From NCBI GenBank assembly GCA_015057205.1, contig SVEW01000018.1:1-22252 (forward strand): a stretch of 22,252 nucleotides of DNA, given 5' to 3'. The notes beneath the pieces were generated by a model. It was given only the letters and a program-made list of their open reading frames with translations. It did no database searches and was not told where the DNA came from. Origin of the DNA: Lachnospiraceae bacterium (GTDB lineage: Bacteria; Bacillota; Clostridia; Lachnospirales; Lachnospiraceae). A program made the position numbers and the translations under genes. Shown here piece by piece: positions 6,922-13,629 of the stretch (the stretch's first letter is position 1; each line of letters starts with the position of its first letter).

Positions 6922-8571
6922 TTATAAATTTTCAGCGAACTTTAAAGCTTCATCGATGTTGGAAAGTAAGCTTTCTTTGCCGATTTTTTCGATAAATCCG
7001 GCCTTTTCCATTACATGCAGAGGCTGTTCATTTACGTGAGACAGAAGAAGTTTCACACCACGCTTTTTGCAAATCTCCAAGGTGTTATTCAAAGCTGTCA
7101 AACCGGTGATATCCATTGCCGGAACGTTGCGCATACGAAGAATTAACACGCGTTTGCCCTTTTCATTGGAAAAGTTTAAATAGTCACTGACGGCACCGAA
7201 AAACATAGGGCCAAAGACTTCGTAAACCATTACATGTTTAGGTACTACTTTCAAGTCGGTGTACTCAGATAGTTCGTCGTTTTGTAAATCGTCTTTGTAA
7301 ATCCATTGGCGAACTTCTGCAACATCGGACATTCTCTTTAGGAATAAGAAAGCTGCTAAAACCATACCAATTTCGATTGCAATAACCAGATCAAAAAATA
7401 CAGTTAGCAGGAAGGTGGTAACAAGAACGGCAATATCACTCTTTGGTGCTTTGCGAAGCATATTATAAAATGTACGGTAACCGCTCATGTTGTAGGCTAC
7501 CATAATTAAGATAGCTGCTAAAGTGGTCATTGGAATCATAGAGGCGTATGGCATCAAGAATACCAAAATCAGCAATAAGGTAATGGAATGAACCATACCT
7601 GCGACAGGGGTACGCCCACCATTTTTGACGTTGGCTGCAGTACGGGCAATTGCACCGGTAGCAGGGATACCGCCAAATAAAGAGGACATTATGTTACCAA
7701 CACCCTGTCCTACCAATTCGGCGTTGGAACGGGTGTGTCCTCCAATCATACCGTCAGAAACCACGCAGGATAAAAGGGACTCAATGGAGGCCAAAATAGC
7801 GATGGTAAATGCCGGTGAAAGTAATTTCTGAATCAACGATAAGCTTAAGTGCGGCACAGTGAAAGGTGGAAGGCCAGCTTTAATTTCATACAAATCGCCA
7901 ATGGTTTTCACCGGTAAATGACCGATGGTAACGATGGCTGTAGTAACAAGGATTGCAACTAAAGAGCCGGGAATCTTTTGTGATACTTTTGGCCAAAAAA
8001 TCTGAATGAGCAATGCAAGTAAGCCGATACACAGGGTTAACCAATTTAGAGTGTGAAAACTGCTTGCGTAGGCAATAATTTTCTCGTGGAACTCAGACGG
8101 AACGCTGCCCATGGTTAAGCCGAAAAAATCTTTAATTTGTCCTGCAAAAATACCGACTGCAATACCGAGAGTAAAGCCTATGGTAATAGTCTGTGGGATA
8201 AATTTGATTAAATCACCAAAATGGAAAATACCCATTATAATCATAATGACACCGGCTAAAAAGGTGGAGATTATTAGTCCATTGGTGCCATATTCCTGAA
8301 TGATGCCATAGATAATGACTACGAATGCGGCTGTAGGTCCGCCAATTTGAACACGGCTTCCTCCTAAAAAAGAAATAAAAAAACCGGCAACGATTCCGGT
8401 ATAAAGACCCTGTTCCGGATTGACGCCGGAAGCAATCGCTAACGCAATCGAAAGCGGAAGGGCGATGATAGCAACAATTAGTCCGGAAATAATATCTTTA
8501 CAGAATTGTTGCGCAGAATAGTTTTTCAATACAGAAAAAAGTTTAGGTTGCAGATACTTTAGCGAATTCAT
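6922..8571 (-). CDS. SulP family anion transporter with C-terminal STAS domain
   Basis: A 549-residue inner-membrane transporter. The membrane part (to about residue 410) has the SulP signatures GLIVAIIALPLSIALAIASG, PEQGLYTGIVAGF and the following GGSRVQIGGPTAAFV. The last about 120 residues form a STAS domain: VYEVFGPMFFGAVSDYL, then RMRNVPAMDITGLTALNN with the conserved D-x-T/S-G loop. Bacterial SulP proteins carry sulfate, bicarbonate or dicarboxylates; the substrate here is not evident from sequence, and no carbonic anhydrase is fused. The start has AAGGAG seven bases upstream. It is the first gene of a two-gene minus-strand arrangement with hlyIII. Confidence 0.92.
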   Translation of the reverse strand: MNSLKYLQPKLFSVLKNYSAQQFCKDIISGLIVAIIALPLSIALAIASGVNPEQGLYTGIVAGFFISFLGGSRVQIGGPTAAFVVIIYGIIQEYGTNGLIISTFLAGVIMIIMGIFHFGDLIKFIPQTITIGFTLGIAVGIFAGQIKDFFGLTMGSVPSEFHEKIIAYASSFHTLNWLTLCIGLLALLIQIFWPKVSQKIPGSLVAILVTTAIVTIGHLPVKTIGDLYEIKAGLPPFTVPHLSLSLIQKLLSPAFTIAILASIESLLSCVVSDGMIGGHTRSNAELVGQGVGNIMSSLFGGIPATGAIARTAANVKNGGRTPVAGMVHSITLLLILVFLMPYASMIPMTTLAAILIMVAYNMSGYRTFYNMLRKAPKSDIAVLVTTFLLTVFFDLVIAIEIGMVLAAFLFLKRMSDVAEVRQWIYKDDLQNDELSEYTDLKVVPKHVMVYEVFGPMFFGAVSDYLNFSNEKGKRVLILRMRNVPAMDITGLTALNNTLEICKKRGVKLLLSHVNEQPLHVMEKAGFIEKIGKESLLSNIDEALKFAENL

Positions 8572-8645
8572 TTTTACTCTCCTTATTATAATAACATTGT
8601 GAAAACAAACCCCTATATTTTAAGCCGTTTCGAAGAAAAAAGCAA

Positions 8646-8676
8646 GGTATAAATTCTAAATAATTCGTAAATACTA
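8646..8676 (+). promoter_or_regulatory. Sigma-G-like promoter for spoVT
   Basis: GGTATA (8646-8651) and AATACTA (8670-8676), 18 bp apart, resemble the forespore sigma-G pattern (TGAATA / CATACTA). SpoVT is a known sigma-G target in Bacillus subtilis. The -35 fits only in part. Confidence 0.45.
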
Positions 8677-8703
8677 GAAAAAAACAAAATGGAGGAACGT
8701 AAA

Positions 8704-9246
8704 ATGAAGGCAACCGGTGTGGTTAGGCGTATGGATGACTTAGGTAGAATTGTTATACCAAAGGAAATTAGGCGGACATTGATGATTCGCGAGGGGGATA
8801 GTATGGAAATCTTCATAGGAAGTGGGGGAGAAATTCTTTTAAAAAAGTATTCCACTCTGGGGCCGATGACCCGATTTGCTGAAATTTTTGCAAAAGTGCT
8901 TGCTACACAAACCGGAAAAACAGCTATGGTTGTGGATCTGGAAAAGGTGCTGACAGTAGCTGGTGAAAAAAGGGCGGCATTTGCGGAAGTATTGCTGAGT
9001 GAGCGAATGAAGGGATTGATGGAAGAACATCGCATGTTTGTAACGCATATGGGTGAAAAAATGTTTGCACCAAATGTGGAAAAAAGGATAGGCGCTTTTG
9101 CTATAATGAGCGGGGTAATTACAATAAGTGGAGACGCCGTTGGCGCGGTGGTATTGTGTGCAAGGGAAAAGGAAGAATTTGATGAGGTAGATAAGGCACT
9201 GGTGCAGAGTGGTTGCAAGTTGTTAGCAGAACAATTAGAAGTATAA
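8704..9246 (+). CDS. spoVT: Stage V sporulation protein T (AbrB-type regulator)
   Basis: A forespore transcription regulator of 180 residues, close to the usual 178. The N-terminal swapped-hairpin AbrB domain is almost textbook: MKATGVVRRMDDLGRIVIPK, followed by EIRRTLMIREGDSMEIF. The remaining residues 55-180 form a GAF-like sensor domain, more divergent, ending GDAVGAVVLCAREKEEFDEV. The start at 8704 is fixed by GGAGG at 8691-8695; the ATG at 8689 overlaps that site. In Bacillus SpoVT tunes sigma-G genes and spore coat and germination. Its presence is the best evidence that the organism forms, or descends from, spore formers. It lies between the divergent SulP gene and the PBP gene. Confidence 0.92.
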   Translation: MKATGVVRRMDDLGRIVIPKEIRRTLMIREGDSMEIFIGSGGEILLKKYSTLGPMTRFAEIFAKVLATQTGKTAMVVDLEKVLTVAGEKRAAFAEVLLSERMKGLMEEHRMFVTHMGEKMFAPNVEKRIGAFAIMSGVITISGDAVGAVVLCAREKEEFDEVDKALVQSGCKLLAEQLEV

Positions 9247-9268
9247 GTTTGTGAAAATTTAAAAATCA

Positions 9269-9298
9269 TTTCCAACATGCCCAGGAATTTGGTACAAT
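9269..9298 (+). promoter_or_regulatory. Extended -10 promoter for the PBP gene
   Basis: TGGTACAAT (TACAAT at 9293-9298, TG at 9290-9291) is an extended -10, with TTTCCA (9269-9274) 18 bp upstream. Confidence 0.55.
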
Positions 9299-9323
9299 AT
9301 CAATAGAGAAAGGGCAGGACAGT

Positions 9324-11492
9324 ATGGCAAAAAAGAAGAAAAAACAAAAGAAACATCGTGTATTCTGGTTTTTTGTAAAATTTCAGATTTTTCTAATGCT
9401 CGTGGTTCTGGGCATGGTTGGTTATTATTATTTGGGCGGCTATGCAAAAGAGGTAAAAGCGCTTAGAGATGATGGCCTTAATAAGGTGCGCAATTCTACA
9501 GAAATGACTTTTCGCGCATCGGAAACAACAGAGGTATTTGATTGTAACAACAACTTGATTTCTACGGTAAAAGGAATGAAGGATGTGTATTATATCAGTT
9601 TTGCTGATATTCCATCTGCGGCGGTGAACGCCATTGTTAGTATAGAGGATAAGAAGTTTTATAATCACATAGGAATTGATTTTATGGCGATTGCCCGTGC
9701 TGCGATTGCGATGGTGCGGGAACGGGAAGTAAAACAGGGTGGTAGTACCATAACGCAGCAGTTGGCGCGAACGGTGTTTTTGTCGAATGAGCGAACGTGG
9801 CAGCGTAAAGTAGAGGAAATTTATATTGCCTTGGAGCTTGAAAAGAAATATTCCAAGGAACAGATTTTGGAGTTTTATTTAAATAATGTATATTTTGGAA
9901 ATGGATATTATGGAATTGAGGCAGCAAGTCGCGGATATTTTAATGAAACCGTGCGCAATTTGGATTTGGCACAAATCACGTTTTTATGTGCGATCCCAAA
10001 TAATCCCACGTTATACAATCCCTTTGGAAATCCGCAGAATACCATGAAACGAAGAAATCGTATCTTGTATCAAATGCTGCAGGATAAGGTGATTTCGGTG
10101 GGACAATACGATGAGGCTTGTATGGAACAGATTGTTTTAAATCCACCGAAGAAGAAGAAAAATGATTATGTGGAGACCTATGCGTATAATTGTGCAATTC
10201 GTGCGTTGATGAAACAGGAGGGATTCCGGTTTCGAAATGTGTTTACAACGTCGGCCGAGAGGCGGGAATATGAGAAGTCCTATAAGGAACTTTACGAACA
10301 GTGTCAAAGTAGCCTTTTTACGGCAGGCTATCGCATTTATACATCCATTGACCTGAAAAAACAGGAGGAACTTCAAAAATCGATTAATGAGCAGCTGAAA
10401 GGATACACGGAGAAAAGCAAGGATGGTACTTATAAGCTGCAAGGTGCCGGAGTTTGCATTGATAATTTAACCGGTCGTGTGGTGGCAATTGTAGGCGGCC
10501 GGCATCAGGAGCGGAAGGGATACACGCTGAATCGTGCTTTTCAAAGTTTTCGCCAGCCGGGTAGTTCCATCAAGCCGTTGATTGTATATACGCCGTATCT
10601 GGAAAAAGGCAACACTCCGGATACCAAGGTCGAGGACAAGAAGGTTAAGGACGGACCGAAAGAGCGAAGTTATCTTGGCAAGATTACATTGCGTACTGCA
10701 GTGGAAAAATCCCGTAACGCAGTGGCATGGCAGATTTTTGATGAAATTACTCCGGTAGTTGGTATTCAGTATCTGCTAGATATGAATTTTTCAAAAATAG
10801 ACAGTAACGATTATTATCTACCGGCGGCGTTGGGTGGAATGTATCGCGGCGTATCACCTCTAGAGATGGCAGCGGCATATGCAACCCTTGAGAATGATGG
10901 TTTTTACCGAGAACCTACTTGTATTGTTCGAATTACAGATGCAAAAGGTAATTTAGTGTTGCAGACGGAACAGGAAGAGAAAAGTGTTTACAAAGCCAAT
11001 GCATCCCGAATGATGACGGATATTATGACGGGAGTGTTAACGAGAGGAACGGCTAGAGGCAAAGGGATTCCGAATATGCCGACTGCGGGTAAAACCGGTA
11101 CGACGAACGAGAATAAGGATGGATGGTTTGTTGGATATTCTCACTATTTTACAACAAGCATTTGGGTTGGATATGATACACCGAAGAAGTTGGATAAGTT
11201 ACAGGGTGGCACGTATCCGGCGCAAATCTGGCATAATTTTATGTTAAAAATTCATAAGGGGTTGGAAAAAATGAAGTTTTTGCCATACCTTGACTATGAG
11301 AAACAAGGTGTGGATGGAAGTTACGAAAAAATTAAGCCGGAAGTAGAAAAAGTCGAGGATGAGGACGAGAAAGAGGAAGAAATCGAGAACGAAGACAACG
11401 AGGATATCGAAGACGAACCGGAAGACGAATCGGAAGATGAACCGCCGGAAGAGGAAGTTCAGGAGGATGAACCTGAAGAGGAAACAGAATAA
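9324..11492 (+). CDS. Class A penicillin-binding protein (PBP1a type) with acidic tail
   Basis: A bifunctional peptidoglycan synthase of 722 residues. A lysine-rich cytoplasmic N-terminus is followed by one membrane anchor (about residues 15-38). The glycosyltransferase (GT51) domain carries SIEDKKFYNHIG with E108 as catalytic glutamate, then KQGGSTITQQLARTVFL and YLNNVYFGNGYYGIE. The transpeptidase domain has SSIK (S414 nucleophile, K417), SRN (S463-N465) and KTGTT (K590). It acts outside the membrane, polymerising and cross-linking glycan. The last about 55 residues are almost only Glu/Asp with a few Pro, a low-complexity tail absent from most homologues. It has its own promoter and terminator. 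The BlaI/M56 pair nearby might respond to the same wall stress (inference). Confidence 0.93.
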   Translation: MAKKKKKQKKHRVFWFFVKFQIFLMLVVLGMVGYYYLGGYAKEVKALRDDGLNKVRNSTEMTFRASETTEVFDCNNNLISTVKGMKDVYYISFADIPSAAVNAIVSIEDKKFYNHIGIDFMAIARAAIAMVREREVKQGGSTITQQLARTVFLSNERTWQRKVEEIYIALELEKKYSKEQILEFYLNNVYFGNGYYGIEAASRGYFNETVRNLDLAQITFLCAIPNNPTLYNPFGNPQNTMKRRNRILYQMLQDKVISVGQYDEACMEQIVLNPPKKKKNDYVETYAYNCAIRALMKQEGFRFRNVFTTSAERREYEKSYKELYEQCQSSLFTAGYRIYTSIDLKKQEELQKSINEQLKGYTEKSKDGTYKLQGAGVCIDNLTGRVVAIVGGRHQERKGYTLNRAFQSFRQPGSSIKPLIVYTPYLEKGNTPDTKVEDKKVKDGPKERSYLGKITLRTAVEKSRNAVAWQIFDEITPVVGIQYLLDMNFSKIDSNDYYLPAALGGMYRGVSPLEMAAAYATLENDGFYREPTCIVRITDAKGNLVLQTEQEEKSVYKANASRMMTDIMTGVLTRGTARGKGIPNMPTAGKTGTTNENKDGWFVGYSHYFTTSIWVGYDTPKKLDKLQGGTYPAQIWHNFMLKIHKGLEKMKFLPYLDYEKQGVDGSYEKIKPEVEKVEDEDEKEEEIENEDNEDIEDEPEDESEDEPPEEEVQEDEPEEETE

Positions 11493-11493
11493 G

Positions 11494-11524
11494 AATAGCT
11501 GCCGTTTGTGCAACGGCAGCTATT
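11494..11524. terminator. Bidirectional terminator after the PBP gene
   Basis: A 13-bp perfect stem (AATAGCTGCCGTT / AACGGCAGCTATT, 5-nt loop) fills the gap between the convergent PBP and PHP genes, ending one base before the PHP stop codon. Confidence 0.85.
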
Positions 11525-12295
11525 TTACATTTCTATGCGTTTGCGTTCTTTAAAATATACCGGAGTAAAGCCGTGTTCGGCAATAATCTTCTCAGCCTTG
11601 TCGAAATTCTTGGAAAGGTTCTCTACTTTATGGGAGTCGGAACCAACGGTAACCAAACGGCCGCCAAGAAAGGCATATAAACGCATTATCTCGTTTAAAG
11701 TATCAAATCCGGTCTTGGTATCCAGACGACGGGTATTTATTTCCAGACACATGTTGTGGTCGATTAAAAAATTGAAAATTGCGACCAGAGCGGCTTTATA
11801 TTCGGAAACATGTAATTCTGGATCGTCATAAGGACTGTATCGACAAATATAGTCGATGTGTCCTAGGGTATCGAAATCGTGAAAATTCTCTAAACATTCT
11901 AAAATGCGTACAAGGTAATTGGTATAGGACTCATTTTTAGTTAACTTATCGTAATATTCCTTATGAGCAATATCACCACCTACCGTATGAATGGATCCGA
12001 TTACCATATCGAACGGATAGTTGGAAAGTGCCTTGGCTATTTTATCGAAATTATCCGGTTGAAGTCCCATCTCCACCCCAAGTAAAAAGCGATCATTTCG
12101 ATAGGGAGAATATAATTTGAAATATTCTTCCGGTTTAAATTCAAAATTCATTTTCCCAACATAGTTATAATCCATGTGCTCTGTAATAACATAGCCGTAA
12201 TGGCTGGTAGCATTCATGCCTACAACATCGGTAATACTTTGGTGTGCATCCTGTGAAAAAGGGTAGGTATGAATGTGTGTGTCAAATGGTATCAT
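11525..12295 (-). CDS. PHP-domain phosphoesterase (histidinol-phosphatase HisK type)
   Basis: A 256-residue metal-dependent phosphoesterase. The PHP signature starts at once: FDTHIHTYPFS (H-x-H metal ligands), followed by YVITEHMDY, LLGVEMGLQP, MVIGSIHTV, DTLGHIDYICRY, CLEINTRR and VTVGSDSHKVEN. Each supplies a ligand of the trinuclear metal site. Length and motifs fit the monofunctional histidinol-phosphatase (HisK/HisJ) of histidine biosynthesis. Related PHP proteins act on other phosphates, so the substrate is tentative, and no his genes are visible here. The start has AGGAGAG about five bases upstream. A promoter reads away from the tRNA-Pro promoter with overlapping -35 boxes. Confidence 0.82.
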   Translation of the reverse strand: MIPFDTHIHTYPFSQDAHQSITDVVGMNATSHYGYVITEHMDYNYVGKMNFEFKPEEYFKLYSPYRNDRFLLGVEMGLQPDNFDKIAKALSNYPFDMVIGSIHTVGGDIAHKEYYDKLTKNESYTNYLVRILECLENFHDFDTLGHIDYICRYSPYDDPELHVSEYKAALVAIFNFLIDHNMCLEINTRRLDTKTGFDTLNEIMRLYAFLGGRLVTVGSDSHKVENLSKNFDKAEKIIAEHGFTPVYFKERKRIEM

Positions 12296-12327
12296 AATTC
12301 TCTCCTCTTTTGTTTACCCTTTTTTTT

Positions 12328-12378
12328 AGCATAACATAAAAATCAGCTCTTGACAATTGTTTGAATATGATATACAAT
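12328..12378. promoter_or_regulatory. Divergent promoters for tRNA-Pro and the PHP gene with overlapping -35 boxes
   Basis: Forward: TTGACA (12350-12355), 17 bp, TACAAT (12373-12378), reading into the tRNA that starts at 12389. Reverse: TTGTCA (12351-12356 on the minus strand), 17 bp, TATGCT (12328-12333), reading into the PHP gene. The -35 hexamers share five bases, so polymerase can probably occupy only one at a time. Confidence 0.75.
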
Positions 12379-12388
12379 AATTTTGTTG

Positions 12389-12462
12389 CGATGCGTGGCT
12401 CAGCTTGGTAGAGCGCTGCGTTCGGGACGCAGAGGTCGCAGGTTCGAATCCTGTCGCATCGA
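12389..12462 (+). tRNA. tRNA-Pro (anticodon CGG)
   Basis: A complete 74-nt cloverleaf. The acceptor is CGATGCG / CGCATCG with discriminator A. The D stem is GCTC/GAGC. The anticodon stem is CTGCG/CGCAG with loop TTCGGGA, giving anticodon CGG and G37 as in prolyl tRNAs. The T arm is GCAGG-TTCGAAT-CCTGT. CCA is not encoded. It reads proline codon CCG. A consensus promoter lies 11 bp upstream and a terminator starts 9 bp downstream. Confidence 0.95.
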
Positions 12463-12470
12463 TAATAAAG

Positions 12471-12499
12471 ACGGTACACCGAAAGGTGTGCCGTTTTTT
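12471..12499 (+). terminator. tRNA-Pro terminator
   Basis: A 10-bp stem ACGGTACACC / GGTGTGCCGT (one G-T pair) with GAAA loop and T6. An identical copy at 15875-15903 terminates the M56 gene. Confidence 0.9.
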
Positions 12500-12533
12500 A
12501 TTATCGATATTATAAGATATGACCTACGACTTC

Positions 12534-12654
12534 TGATGGAGCGAACACAGTAGCGTTCGAGGACGCAGAGATCGCAGGGTGCGGTCGTCCAGTGGACGAC
12601 CCTCGCGAAGCGAGGAGCACCGACCGAGCCGAAGGCGAGACCGAATCCTGTCGC
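12534..12654 (+). pseudogene. tRNA-Pro-derived element with expanded T-loop, copy 1
   Basis: TGGAGCG, TGCGTTCG, GGACGCAGAG, TCGCAGG and CGAATCCTGTCGC match tRNA-Pro(CGG) in order. Two blocks are inserted: about 8 nt before the anticodon stem, and about 60 nt between the two halves of the T arm. An extra A in the anticodon loop and the missing 5' acceptor half make a working tRNA impossible. The insert folds as GGTGC/GCACC enclosing GTCGTCC-AGT-GGACGAC and CCTCGC-GAA-GCGAGG, followed by GCC-GAA-GGC. The 3' acceptor is cut off in this copy. Confidence 0.75.
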
Positions 12655-12671
12655 TTTTTTGATATACATTC

Positions 12672-13125
12672 TTACTGGATTTTTAAATTCTCTAGAAACT
12701 CTTTCATAGTATCAAAGGAAACATCCCCGGAGTATAGGTAAGGTTGCTACCGTTGTCGTTCACGTTTTCATTTAGAAGCGAAATCTTAGTGTCTGAAATA
12801 TCACCTAAGCAGTAGATGTCGTCAGAGAGCCAGAAGCCATATTGTTTGCAGGAATCTGAAGAATTCCTATTGTGAGAGCAACAGCAGCGGCTGCGGCAAT
12901 CTCTTCGTAATTGTATCCTTCATAATAATGCAGATAAATGACACCTTTGTATTCTTGTGGTAGCGCGAAAACTTCATCCAGCAGGGAAGACTCCTTTTCC
13001 GTAATCAATATGCCTTCGTAAGCTTGACTGTCATCCCTTCTGGTACGCCAGGGCGACTTTAGGTAATCTTTGGATTTATTTATAGTGCATCGGATCAACC
13101 ATCGTTTTAAGTGCTCCTCCTTCAC
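12672..13125 (-). pseudogene. Degenerate ECF sigma factor locus with remnant of a downstream gene
   Basis: The longest frame (13125 down to 12805) reads LKRWLIRCTINKSKDYLKS, then LPQEYKGVIYLHYYEGYNY and EEIA. These are the end of sigma region 2 and the start of region 4 of an ECF sigma factor. The first about 60 residues of region 2 are missing (a stop codon sits just before the apparent GTG start). Region 4 breaks off after EEIA and runs into AVALTIGILQIP, which looks like the membrane segment of an anti-sigma or related sensor protein. A second frame (YGFWLSDDIYCLGDISDTK) and then a third (SFDTMKEFLENLKIQ, stop at 12672) continue it. So there is at least one internal deletion fusing two genes and two frameshifts. 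No function is expected. Confidence 0.6.
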
Positions 13126-13184
13126 TTAATATACGATCTAAAAGTGAGAATGGTCACAAAAATCGGAATAGGCAAAATGACGGG

Positions 13185-13238
13185 TTGACATTTTAGACTA
13201 TCTGTGATAGTCTCTAGGTAGACTACTACAGATAGTCT
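13185..13238 (+). promoter_or_regulatory. blaI promoter with two BlaI-type operators
   Basis: A consensus -35 TTGACA (13185-13190) is followed by a perfect palindrome AGACTATC-TGT-GATAGTCT (13195-13213), which covers the -10 region. A second, imperfect palindrome AGACTACTACAGATAGTCT lies at 13220-13238. The centres are 25 bp apart. GACTA..TAGTC dyads are what BlaI/MecI-type repressors bind, so the BlaI encoded next very probably represses its own operon here. Confidence 0.8.
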
Positions 13239-13266
13239 CTTTTGTGAAAGGCAAGGAGGTGCAAAG

Positions 13267-13626
13267 GTGGAAATTCAGTTAGGAGAAATTGAGAGCCGTT
13301 TTGCCGAGATTATATGGGAGCGGGAGCCGGTTACCAGCAGCGAACTCGTGAAGATATCAGCGGATGAATTTGGCTGGGCGAGGACGACAACCCATAATGT
13401 AATCCGGAAACTGGTGGCGAAGGGGCTTATCGAGAACAATAAGGGAACGGTGACGTCCATCATTTCCAAGGAACAGTTTTATTCGATGCAAAGTAAGAAG
13501 TTTGTAGAAGATTCGTTTGAAGGGTCATTGCCGGCGTTTATTGCGGCATTTACCAAGGGGAAGAAATTATCCACGGATGAGGCAGAAGCAATTAAGAAGA
13601 TGATAGATGAGGCGAAGGAGGGCTAG
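13267..13626 (+). CDS. BlaI/MecI/CopY family repressor
   Basis: A 119-residue winged-helix repressor. Residues 1-70 carry the DNA-binding domain: LGEIESRFAEIIWEREPVTS, then WARTTTHNVIRKLVAKGLI, the recognition helix and wing. The C-terminal part is the dimerisation domain, in which the cognate M56 protease normally cuts. The start is GTG at 13267, with AGGAGG at 13254-13259. The M56 gene begins 4 bp after the stop, forming the usual blaI-blaR1 pair. Targets other than its own promoter are not visible in the window; no beta-lactamase gene is present. Confidence 0.9.
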   Translation: MEIQLGEIESRFAEIIWEREPVTSSELVKISADEFGWARTTTHNVIRKLVAKGLIENNKGTVTSIISKEQFYSMQSKKFVEDSFEGSLPAFIAAFTKGKKLSTDEAEAIKKMIDEAKEG

Positions 13627-13629
13627 CAG

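Larger units (their letters stand above)
12470..12654 (+). repeat. 185-bp direct repeat, copy 1 (terminator plus tRNA-Pro-derived element)
   Basis: Matches 15874-16058 with four substitutions and no gaps by eye. In order it holds the tRNA terminator (12471-12499), about 35 bp of AT-rich linker, and from about 12534 a sequence derived from the 3' two thirds of tRNA-Pro, interrupted in the T-loop by GC-rich hairpins. After CCTGTCGC the tRNA-like end breaks off into TTTTTT, whereas copy 2 continues to a complete acceptor end. The two copies flank the sigma-factor remnant and the BlaI/M56 genes. Confidence 0.92.

Noticed and set aside
8613..9278. 221-codon minus-strand frame over spoVT
   Set aside because: Serine-rich low-complexity translation opposite a clear AbrB-family gene; an antisense shadow.
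11508..11831. 107-codon plus-strand frame beginning in the terminator after the PBP gene
   Set aside because: It is antisense to the PHP gene, which has all metal-binding motifs.
12400..12669. 89-codon minus-strand frame across the tRNA and repeat copy 1
   Set aside because: It is antisense to tRNA-Pro; the product (RQDSNLRPLRPERSALPS) is the well-known spurious translation of tRNA sequence.
13195..13238. Riboswitch upstream of blaI
   Set aside because: The dyads fit DNA operators over and after the promoter and lie partly upstream of the transcript start.
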